Below, in pieces: positions 32,819-39,604 of a DNA stretch of 39,604 nucleotides. The stretch's first letter is position 1. The number at the start of each line of letters is the position of its first letter. Location: assembly GCA_946615965.1 (NCBI GenBank), contig CAMOIC010000011.1:1-39604 (forward strand). Reading direction: 5' to 3'. Source of the DNA: UBA3700 sp002372775 (lineage in GTDB: Bacteria; Bacillota; Clostridia; Christensenellales; UBA3700). Under the pieces are notes generated by a model. The model was not told the DNA's origin and ran no database searches. It was given only the letters and a program-made list of their open reading frames with translations. The position numbers and the translations under genes are program-made.

Positions 32819-33967
32819 ATGAAAGATATCGTAAGACTTAATCCAATTAGTTCACTTGTAAATGATACATTAACAAGCGATACATACAATATTTGTGATA
32901 ATTCAGATAATCCAGTTGCTTACCTTGTAAGAAGCTTTGATATGCATGATTACAACGTAGCAGATTCAGCTGTTGCAATCGCAAGAGCTGGTGCTGGTGT
33001 TAATAACATCCCACTACCAGAAATGACAGCTAAGGGTGTTTGCGTATTCAATACTCCAGGTGCTAATGCTAATGCTGTTAAGGAATTAGTTATCTGCGCT
33101 TTACTTCTTGGCGGAAGAAAGATCTACCCTGCTATTACATGGGCTCAAGGTCTTGAAGATGGAGAATTAAAAATTGAAAAGCAAGTTGAAAAAGGAAAGA
33201 AAGCTTTCATCGGACAAGAAATCTTCGGTAAAACATTAGGTATCATTGGTCTTGGTGCTATCGGTAGATTAGTTGCTGACGCTGTTATAGCCCTAGGAAT
33301 GAAAGTTATTGGTTACGACCCATTCTTATCTGATAATGCTAGAAAGGCTTTAAATCCAGCCGTTAAAGTTGTTACAGACGTTAATGAAATCTATGCTGCT
33401 TCAGACTTTATTACTTTACACGTTCCTGCAACAGATTCAACAAAGGGATGCATTAATAAAGAGTCTATCGCTAAGATGAAAGATGGTGTTGTTATTGTTA
33501 ACTGCGCACGTGGTGAATTATTCAACAACGCTGATGTTGTAGAAGCAGTTAAGAGCGGTAAGGTTTCAAGAGTAATCACAGACTTACCAAACAAGGATAT
33601 GGTTCGTGTTGAAAACATCGTAACATTCCCTCACCTTGGTGCATCTACTCCAGAAGCTGAAGATAACTGTGCTGCTATGGCTGCTAAGGAACTTAAGGAC
33701 TTTATTGAAAACGGTAACGTTGTAAACTCAGTAAACTTCCCTTGCGTTAAGGCAGATAAGGTTGGCGAAAGAGTTACTGTTCTTGCTAATTCTGAAGATG
33801 CTGTTAAAGTTGCTACAGATATCGTTTCTAAAGCAGCAAACATTAAGGCTACAGCTTCAGGAACAAGAGGCGAATTAACATATATCATCTTTGACTTAGA
33901 TAAGAAGATCGATGATAACACATACGCTGCTCTTGCAGAAAAGTTTGTAAAAGTTAGAGTTATCTAA
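32819..33967 (+). CDS. serA: D-3-phosphoglycerate dehydrogenase (clostridial short type)
   Basis: SerA oxidises 3-phosphoglycerate to 3-phosphohydroxypyruvate with NAD. At 382 residues it is the short form with a C-terminal ACT-like region of about 70 residues. NAD site: LGIIGLGAIGRLVAD near residue 141. Catalytic residues: Arg in VNCARGEL near residue 228 and His in FPHLGASTPEAEDN near residue 266. The usual DVF-EP segment carrying the catalytic Glu is missing; VSRVITDLPNKDMVRVEN stands in its place, as in other clostridial SerA proteins I recall. GAGGAAGAG precedes the ATG. It shares the serC promoter and ends at a terminator. Confidence 0.93.
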   Translation: MKDIVRLNPISSLVNDTLTSDTYNICDNSDNPVAYLVRSFDMHDYNVADSAVAIARAGAGVNNIPLPEMTAKGVCVFNTPGANANAVKELVICALLLGGRKIYPAITWAQGLEDGELKIEKQVEKGKKAFIGQEIFGKTLGIIGLGAIGRLVADAVIALGMKVIGYDPFLSDNARKALNPAVKVVTDVNEIYAASDFITLHVPATDSTKGCINKESIAKMKDGVVIVNCARGELFNNADVVEAVKSGKVSRVITDLPNKDMVRVENIVTFPHLGASTPEAEDNCAAMAAKELKDFIENGNVVNSVNFPCVKADKVGERVTVLANSEDAVKVATDIVSKAANIKATASGTRGELTYIIFDLDKKIDDNTYAALAEKFVKVRVI

Positions 33968-33988
33968 TTTAAATAAGCGTAATCAATT

Positions 33989-34027
33989 ATGGCTACTAGG
34001 AAAAACCTGGTAGCCATATTTTTTTAA
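33989..34027 (+). terminator. Intrinsic terminator of serC-serA
   Basis: A 12-bp stem (33989-34000 with 34006-34017, one G-U) encloses AAAAA and is followed by ATTTTTTT. The T-run overlaps the last codon of the convergent FliB-like gene. The minus side has no T-run. Confidence 0.9.
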
Positions 34028-35004
34028 ATATTATCTGCTATAATCATTGCGTTTTTATAGAACCTTGCATGCTCTACTACCCTAAACATTTCACTCGTTA
34101 TATCTGAAAAATCATTTATAGTTTTACCAGCATTAGAAAGAAGCGTAACCCATAAACACATTACACCAAGAAGAGCCATTCCTTCTTCTTTTAGTGTTGC
34201 TTTATCTTCTATATATGGATACTTCATATAATATAAATGATTAACTAAAATGTTAGCTGTCCATTTATCAAACTTAGGATAAATCTTATATACATTCTCT
34301 AAATTCTTTTTAAAGTCATATTCGCTTATTTGAGCGCAGTATTCTCTAATACTTGAATAATCCTCGAATTCCTCTTTAAGACGTCTAGAATACTTTATAA
34401 TAAAGTCATCATCTGGAATCTCACCTCCAAATACGTCAAATATTAATTTTATTCTATCCATAACAGTTTTAGATTGATCAGAAACTATATCTAAACACTT
34501 CTTTCTAAGATTAAATTCATCTACTATAGTTTTATTTTGTTCATCATCGTCAAAGAAAAATTGAAGATTCATCTTTTCAAAAGATATATCTTTATTATCT
34601 TTTATTAGTTCTTCTATAACCCATTCACAACTATCTGAAATACAGCACTCTTTTTGAGGATACAATCTAGGCTCTCTAGGATAATATCTACAAACAGCAG
34701 GTATTTGTTCCTCGCCGCATTCGCATTGAAGCCCACAATAGCCATTATCAAGTCTTAGAGGACATTCTCCTCTAAAGTTTGGAAGAAGTTGTGCATATCT
34801 ATCCTCATCTGCATCTTTTAAAACATGCAATGATATATCTATCTTATCTTTTAATTCTTTAGAACAATCCAAAGATAGCATTTTAAAATATTCTTTCATA
34901 GAAATAGTTACAGCCCAGCCGCCACAGCAACACTTTCTGCAATCATTTCCTTTGCATTTAAAATCTTTATAATAACTTGGTACTAAAAACTCTCCGCTAA
35001 ACAT
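34024..35004 (-). CDS. FliB-like (flagellin lysine N-methylase family) Cys-rich protein
   Basis: This 326-residue protein looks like the FliB family, whose founding member methylates lysines of flagellin; most relatives in Clostridia are untested. The N-terminal 120 residues carry many Cys: KCKGNDCRKCCCGGWAVTI near residue 15, then CPLRLDNGYCGLQCECGEEQIPAVCRYYPREPR near residue 80, and CCISDSCEW near residue 119, which probably hold a metal or Fe-S cluster. The helical C-terminal half is poorly conserved. No flagellar or chemotaxis genes are in the window. GGAAG precedes the ATG. It seems to stand alone between the MMPL terminator and convergent serA. Confidence 0.72.
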   Translation of the reverse strand: MFSGEFLVPSYYKDFKCKGNDCRKCCCGGWAVTISMKEYFKMLSLDCSKELKDKIDISLHVLKDADEDRYAQLLPNFRGECPLRLDNGYCGLQCECGEEQIPAVCRYYPREPRLYPQKECCISDSCEWVIEELIKDNKDISFEKMNLQFFFDDDEQNKTIVDEFNLRKKCLDIVSDQSKTVMDRIKLIFDVFGGEIPDDDFIIKYSRRLKEEFEDYSSIREYCAQISEYDFKKNLENVYKIYPKFDKWTANILVNHLYYMKYPYIEDKATLKEEGMALLGVMCLWVTLLSNAGKTINDFSDITSEMFRVVEHARFYKNAMIIADNI

Positions 35005-35028
35005 TATCTATACTTCCTAATAATAAAA

Positions 35029-35076
35029 ACTCAATAAAAAATTTGGCCTCCCTCACAATGTGCAGTTTTGCCAAAT
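35029..35076 (-). terminator. Probable intrinsic terminator of the MMPL gene
   Basis: A 7-bp stem ATTTGGC/GCCAAAT (35076-35070 with 35047-35041) with a 22-nt loop is followed on the minus strand by TTTTTTATTG. The loop is long for a terminator, so this is moderately sure. Confidence 0.6.
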
Positions 35077-35096
35077 ATATATAAACTTATACCATA

Positions 35097-37529
35097 TTAT
35101 TGTTCTGTTTGAACTGGAGCCTCAGAATGAGTAGAAGATTCATCTTCTTTTTCTTTTATTGAAAGAATTCTTGCTGCATGTCTACCACTCTTCTTTAACT
35201 TCTTATTACCTGTGAATACTACTAATAGAGCTGGTAATACAACTATTGTTAATACACCAGAAATCATAGAACCACGAGCAATTAACCATGTGATTTGTTT
35301 AACAATTGTATTTGTTGCTACTGTTGTTACAGATAAGCAGCATCCAGCCATAATAGCAACTGATGTAATAATTGATACAGCACTATCTCTTAATGCCTTA
35401 TATGCAGCCTCGTTAGCAGGCATAAATTGCAAATTGCTCTGGTACTTGTCTGTGTACAAAATAGCATAGTCAACAGTTGAACCTAATTGAATTGAACTTA
35501 GAATTATGTAACACATAAAGTTGATATCTTCGCCCATTATGTAGCATAAAGATAAGTTGATAAAAATACCAAATTCAATTAATCCGATTAAGATAATTGG
35601 CATCTTAATAGATTTTTGAGTAATAACTAATATGATTAAGATAATCAAAATAGAGATACCAGATACCATTAGGTTGTCCTTTGGAGTTATAGATCTTAAA
35701 TCTTGTACACCTTGTGACATACCTGTTATATAGTAACTTCTCTTATCGTCTGTATTTTCACCAAAGTTCTTATCTAATGATGCTTTAACTTTTCCAAGAA
35801 TAATCTCTTCTCTTTCTGTTTCTGACTCAGCATTAATCATAACTTCAGTTAAAGTATATCCGTTATTAACGAATCCCGTCATCATGGACATTCCTGGCAT
35901 AGATGACATTATACCCATAACATCTTTATTATTTAATAAGCCAAATAATAAAGGCTTATATTCATCTGGAATCATTGTATAGATATTTAAGTAATTTGAA
36001 ACACCATCAATCTCAGATAAATCTTCTAAGAATTGTTCATTTGCTTCTTCTGAATCAGTTGGTACCATAGTGATAATAGAGTTAGATAATAAGCTAACTG
36101 TTTCTTGAATAGAACCTTCACTATATTCTGGAGTATCAACGAATTTTATGTATGATAAATTATTGCCTTGTAATGTTTGTAATACCGCAGATGGAATTAA
36201 CAATACAATAGCAATAATAACAAGGATCTTTCTGTTAGAAATTGAGAATTTACCAACGCCCTTAAACTTTGGTAAATATATCTTATGAGCCATCTTGTTA
36301 GACCATTTTGAAGTCATAAGCATCAAACATGGTTGTAACATAACAACAGTAAGTAAGCTTAAGAATACACCTTTAGCAAGAACTTTACCAAGGTCAGCAC
36401 CAATACCAAATCTCATAGCAAATAGTGCTAAGAAACCACCAACCGTAGTTAAAGCAGAAGCTGTAACTGTTGAGAATGTTCTTGGAATTGCTCTCTTCAT
36501 TGCTAGGTTCTCATCTAATGTCTTTTGCTTTTCTTCTGCAAATGCATGCATTAAGAAAATAGAATAATCCATAGATAGACCTAGTTGTAATACGGCAGAA
36601 CATGCGAATGTAACGATTGACACGCTGCCAAATACAATATTTGTACCCATGTTAATAATGATAGAAATACCAATAGTTAACATAAATACAATTGGTTCCA
36701 TAAATGATGTTGTTGTTAAAATCAAAATAATAAACATAACAAGTACAGCAACTAGGATATACTTGTACATTTCATTAATTGTTGAATCAAAAATTTGTCT
36801 AACGATTTCTGCATCGCCGCCGATAGCGTGATCATATTCTGCTAAAATATCTCCATCTACAGTTCTTAATAAACTTAAAGCCTCATCTGATGATGATGGA
36901 ACATCTAGCATTAACATACATAAATATTTTGCTTTTACTGTTTTGTCGAAAACAATTGTCTCATTACCTTGTTCATCAACAGTATAATTTGGATAGAAAA
37001 TACTTAACAAAGATTGGTTTTCTAGCATTTCATAAGCAAGTTCTGGAGCCATATCCATTAAATTTAACACATCACCATTATCCATAGTGATAGTCATATT
37101 AAATATGTTAAAACTCTTAACTCCATCTATTGATCTTATTGCATCAACTAAAGTACTAGCTTGATTAGAATCAAGACTACTTAAATCAAAAGAACTCATC
37201 GCATCAGCACTAGTCATAGCTTCGATTGTACCAATCCAAACTGCACCACCGTCTTTAAGTCCTTTCATTCCAGAAATCTTTTCCATAATTTGAGACATTT
37301 CATCATAGGTAACATCATCTACGCCGACAATAACTTCACTTTGCATATTGAAATTCTTTTGCATAAATGTGATGCCATCTGACATCTCTAGTCCTTCAGG
37401 AAGATATGACATAATATCTGAATTTACGTTAACGAAAAATACTGCAACTACAGACAAAACTAACAGTGCTATAAACACTGCAAAGATAACATATTTTTTA
37501 TCTACTAGAAAATCCGCTAATTTTTTCAT
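35097..37529 (-). CDS. MMPL/RND-family transporter
   Basis: This 810-residue membrane protein is of the MmpL/HpnN-like RND type, which moves lipids or other hydrophobic compounds outward using the proton gradient. It shows a duplicated plan: one helix (about residues 11-34), a large outer domain (to about 250), five helices to about 400, then a second helix, outer domain and five helices to about 770. The proton-relay Asp-Tyr pairs are both present (LSMDYSIF near 321 and STVDYAIL near 687). A charged cytoplasmic tail (KEKEDESSTHSEAP) ends it. There is no Shine-Dalgarno; TATAAT lies 9 nt before the ATG. No partner gene is adjacent; the glycolipid-type glycosyltransferase is 7 kb away. Confidence 0.92.
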   Translation of the reverse strand: MKKLADFLVDKKYVIFAVFIALLVLSVVAVFFVNVNSDIMSYLPEGLEMSDGITFMQKNFNMQSEVIVGVDDVTYDEMSQIMEKISGMKGLKDGGAVWIGTIEAMTSADAMSSFDLSSLDSNQASTLVDAIRSIDGVKSFNIFNMTITMDNGDVLNLMDMAPELAYEMLENQSLLSIFYPNYTVDEQGNETIVFDKTVKAKYLCMLMLDVPSSSDEALSLLRTVDGDILAEYDHAIGGDAEIVRQIFDSTINEMYKYILVAVLVMFIILILTTTSFMEPIVFMLTIGISIIINMGTNIVFGSVSIVTFACSAVLQLGLSMDYSIFLMHAFAEEKQKTLDENLAMKRAIPRTFSTVTASALTTVGGFLALFAMRFGIGADLGKVLAKGVFLSLLTVVMLQPCLMLMTSKWSNKMAHKIYLPKFKGVGKFSISNRKILVIIAIVLLIPSAVLQTLQGNNLSYIKFVDTPEYSEGSIQETVSLLSNSIITMVPTDSEEANEQFLEDLSEIDGVSNYLNIYTMIPDEYKPLLFGLLNNKDVMGIMSSMPGMSMMTGFVNNGYTLTEVMINAESETEREEIILGKVKASLDKNFGENTDDKRSYYITGMSQGVQDLRSITPKDNLMVSGISILIILIILVITQKSIKMPIILIGLIEFGIFINLSLCYIMGEDINFMCYIILSSIQLGSTVDYAILYTDKYQSNLQFMPANEAAYKALRDSAVSIITSVAIMAGCCLSVTTVATNTIVKQITWLIARGSMISGVLTIVVLPALLVVFTGNKKLKKSGRHAARILSIKEKEDESSTHSEAPVQTEQ

Positions 37530-37538
37530 ATCTATAAT

Positions 37539-37567
37539 ATTATATTATATTTATTTTTATTTTTAAA
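37539..37567 (-). promoter_or_regulatory. Putative promoter of MMPL gene, placed for a nearly leaderless mRNA
   Basis: On the minus strand TTTAAA (37567-37562), 17 nt, TATAAT (37544-37539), then 9 nt to the ATG at 37529. A transcript would have a leader of about 0-3 nt. The -35 is weak and a second TATAAT overlaps it. Confidence 0.45.
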
Positions 37568-37574
37568 CCCATAA

Positions 37575-37613
37575 TACGAAAAAATGGCCCTAGAATTTTC
37601 ATTCTAGAGCCAT
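37575..37613 (-). terminator. Intrinsic terminator of PEP carboxykinase
   Basis: A 13-bp stem (37601-37613 with 37584-37596, one G-U) closed by a GAAA tetraloop on the minus strand is followed by TTTTTTCG. It lies 24 nt past the pckG stop. The plus side is followed by TATATTTTT, so it may be bidirectional. Confidence 0.92.
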
Positions 37614-37636
37614 ATATTTTTAGATTAAATTTCTAA

Positions 37637-39469
37637 TTATTTAGAAACCTTTTCTAGTAAAGCATCAGCCTTATCTAATAAGATCTTAGGCATCTTTCCA
37701 CCAACGTTTAGAGTTGCATAGAATTCCTTAACGCCTTCAGCTTCCTTCTTCCAAGCATCGTTATCTACTACTAAGATTTCCTTTAATGTTTCTTCTGAGA
37801 AGTTATCTAAACCTGTTAAGTCGATATCCTTAGAGTATGGAACATAACCGATTGCTGTATCTTGAGCATCAACTTCACCATCGATTCTCTTTAACATCCA
37901 ATCAAGAACTCTCATGTTGTCGCCGAAACCTGGCCAAATGAAGTTACCATCTTTGTCTGTTCTAAACCAGTTAACGTTGAAGATCTTTGGTTGCTTATCA
38001 ACAGGAGTCTTTTCTCCCATTTCGATCCAGTGTTGGAAGTAATCAGCTACGTGATATCCGAAGAATGGTCTCATAGCCATTGGGTCTCTTCTTACTACAC
38101 CTACAGCACCTGTAGCAGCAGCTGTTGTTTCAGAACCCATGATAGAACCAATGAATACACCATCGTTCCAAGACTTAGCTTGATATACAAGTGGTACAGT
38201 TGTTGGACGTCTTCCACCGAAGATGAAAGCGCTAATAGGTACTGGAGTACCATCCTTAAATACTGGAGAGATACATGGGCAGTTTTCAGCTGGAGCTGTG
38301 AATCTTGAGTTTGGATGAGCTGCCTTAATTTCCTTACCGTCAGCATCAACCATACCTGGCCACCATTGCTTACCTGTCCAATCTACTAGGAAGTCTGGCT
38401 TCTTCTTATCTGGAGCGTCTTTCTCCATAGCTTCCCACCATGGTTCCATTGTATCTGGGTTAATAGCAACGTTTGTGAAGATAGCATTCTTCTTTGTTGA
38501 CATTAAAGCATTGTAGTTTGACTTCTTGTTTGTTCCAGGAGCAACACCGAAGAAACCATTTTCTGGGTTGATAGCATATAATCTACCATCTGGACCTGGC
38601 TTAATCCATGAAATATCATCACCAACTGTGAATACTTCGTATCCCTTATCTTGGAATGACTTAGGTGGAATTAACATAGCTAAGTTTGTCTTACCACAAG
38701 CTGATGGGAATGCAGCACACATATAAACTGTTTCTTTATTTGGTCTCTTGATACCAAGAATTAACATGTGTTCAGCCATCCATCCTTCGTTCTTACCTTG
38801 GTATGAAGCAATTCTTAATGCGAAGCACTTCTTACCTTGTAATACGTTACCACCATAGTTAGAGTTAACTGAGATGATTGTATTATCTTCTGGGAATTGG
38901 CAAATATATCTGTCATCTGGGTTTACTGAGCACTTAGCATGTGTTCCTCTAACGAAATCGTTAGAATCGCCAAGAGCATCTAGAACGTTCTTACCAACTC
39001 TAGCCATAATTCTCATGTTTAGAACTACGTAGATAGAGCTTGTAATTTCGATACCGATCTTAGAGATAGGACCACCAACAGGACCCATTGAATATGGGAT
39101 GATGTACATTGTTTCACCAGCGAATGAACCTGCCATAATGTTGTTTAACTTAGCATACATTTCTTGAGGATCACACCAGTTGTACATACGACCTGCATCT
39201 TCTTCCTTCTTTGAGCAAATAAATGTTCTTGCTTCAACACGAGCAACGTCATTTGGCTTTGTTCTATGTAGTAAGCAGCCTGGGTATGTCTTTTCATTTA
39301 ATCTAATCATGTCGCCTTTAGCTACGGCTTCATTTGTTAGTTGTGTGTAGATTTCTTCTGATCCATCGATCCAAAGAACCTTAGATGGTTTTAATAATTC
39401 GATTTGCTTTTCAACGAATTCTAGAACCTTCTTGTTTGTTGTAATAGCCTTATTTTCAGTAATAGCCAT
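37637..39469 (-). CDS. pckG: Phosphoenolpyruvate carboxykinase (GTP)
   Basis: This 610-residue enzyme interconverts oxaloacetate and PEP with GTP/GDP; in anaerobes it can run toward oxaloacetate. It is the GTP form: the kinase-1 loop CAAFPSACGKTNLAML near residue 253 contains the reactive Cys, and YIIPYSMGPVGGPISKIGIEIT near residue 122, VGDDISWIKPG near residue 282, FIFGGRRPTTVPLVYQA near residue 412 and NWFRTDKDGNFIWPGFGDNMRVLDW near residue 500 are all typical. AAAGGAG lies about 12 nt before the ATG. It has its own promoter (39509-39538) and a strong terminator, so it is monocistronic. It supplies or drains the oxaloacetate used by citrate synthase and the aminotransferase. Confidence 0.98.
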   Translation of the reverse strand: MAITENKAITTNKKVLEFVEKQIELLKPSKVLWIDGSEEIYTQLTNEAVAKGDMIRLNEKTYPGCLLHRTKPNDVARVEARTFICSKKEEDAGRMYNWCDPQEMYAKLNNIMAGSFAGETMYIIPYSMGPVGGPISKIGIEITSSIYVVLNMRIMARVGKNVLDALGDSNDFVRGTHAKCSVNPDDRYICQFPEDNTIISVNSNYGGNVLQGKKCFALRIASYQGKNEGWMAEHMLILGIKRPNKETVYMCAAFPSACGKTNLAMLIPPKSFQDKGYEVFTVGDDISWIKPGPDGRLYAINPENGFFGVAPGTNKKSNYNALMSTKKNAIFTNVAINPDTMEPWWEAMEKDAPDKKKPDFLVDWTGKQWWPGMVDADGKEIKAAHPNSRFTAPAENCPCISPVFKDGTPVPISAFIFGGRRPTTVPLVYQAKSWNDGVFIGSIMGSETTAAATGAVGVVRRDPMAMRPFFGYHVADYFQHWIEMGEKTPVDKQPKIFNVNWFRTDKDGNFIWPGFGDNMRVLDWMLKRIDGEVDAQDTAIGYVPYSKDIDLTGLDNFSEETLKEILVVDNDAWKKEAEGVKEFYATLNVGGKMPKILLDKADALLEKVSK

Positions 39470-39508
39470 ATTGAAAACACTCCTTTAAAATAATTTTTAT
39501 CGCCATCC

Positions 39509-39538
39509 ATTATAACACAGCCTTTTATACCCTAGCAA
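39509..39538 (-). promoter_or_regulatory. Promoter of PEP carboxykinase
   Basis: On the minus strand TTGCTA (39538-39533), 18 nt, TATAAT (39514-39509) preceded by TG at the extended -10 position. The start would be about 35 nt before the ATG. The remaining 66 nt to the window edge show no further signal. Confidence 0.65.
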
Positions 39539-39604
39539 TAAAATTATTAATTATATTAATAGGTTATCAATAATATATGTATCGAATACGTAAAAATATG
39601 AATA

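Noticed and set aside
1..39604. CRISPR arrays, insertion sequences, integrases, prophage or toxin-antitoxin genes
   Set aside because: No regularly spaced repeats, transposase-like motifs or phage genes were seen in the coding regions read.

Overview
This is a low-GC, AT-rich bacterial chromosome segment. It looks like an anaerobic Firmicute of class Clostridia, possibly an uncultured gut lineage. The supports are strong AGGAGG-type ribosome sites, sigma-A-like promoters (TTGNNN, 16-18 nt, TATAAT), many U-run hairpin terminators, a TPP riboswitch before thiT, an eukaryote-like (type 2) IleS, GTP-type PEP carboxykinase, AsnA, RNase J and a TrmR/TrhP pair. The class call is moderately firm; anything finer is a guess. 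I saw no insertion sequences, phage genes, CRISPR arrays or obvious pseudogenes. The window is compact housekeeping DNA, with nearly every gene on the minus strand.

Layout. 1-713: the 5' part of a DUF4256 gene (minus), its promoter, then tRNA-Arg(CCG) with a terminator. 714-1484: an unknown membrane-anchored protein (plus). 7604-1487 (minus): an operon of a CNNM/CorC-like CBS membrane protein, ileS, an rRNA-methyltransferase-like protein and an RluA-type pseudouridine synthase. 9010-7757: glutamate dehydrogenase. 10590-9088: a GPH/MelB-type symporter. 13169-10738: asnA with citrate synthase. 14835-13247: two unknown membrane genes behind an attenuator-like hairpin. 17220-14927: a degenerate ABC ATPase with an S41 protease. 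17288-20018: a thiamine salvage locus, with riboswitch and thiT (plus) converging on thiamine pyrophosphokinase and an EamA transporter (minus). 31271-20098: an apparent 11-gene operon of RNase J, trmR, trhP, a glycosyltransferase, a Dabb protein, a DUF512 protein, der, an aminotransferase, a YfcE-type phosphodiesterase, a small membrane protein and a BspA-like LRR protein. 31733-33967 (plus): serC and serA. 35004-34024: a FliB-like Cys-rich protein. 37529-35097: an MMPL transporter. 39469-37637: PEP carboxykinase.

How they fit together. PEP carboxykinase, citrate synthase, GDH, AsnA and the class I aminotransferase all act around oxaloacetate, 2-oxoglutarate, aspartate and glutamate. SerC/SerA start serine synthesis from 3-phosphoglycerate. 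The thiamine locus imports thiamine and converts it to TPP, with feedback from TPP on thiT mRNA. The long operon combines RNA decay, wobble-uridine modification, ribosome assembly and envelope functions.

Most unusual signals: (i) an isolated ABC-type ATPase with Walker A intact but Q-loop, signature, Walker B Glu and H-loop all altered, coupled to a membrane protease; (ii) four membrane-linked genes with a -10 box 6-9 nt before ATG and no Shine-Dalgarno, suggesting leaderless mRNAs; (iii) divergent thiT and ABC promoters whose -35 boxes abut; (iv) a riboswitch terminator hairpin that also contains the thiT ribosome site. No clearly new multi-gene system was found. All functional calls come from reading motifs; no database search was run.
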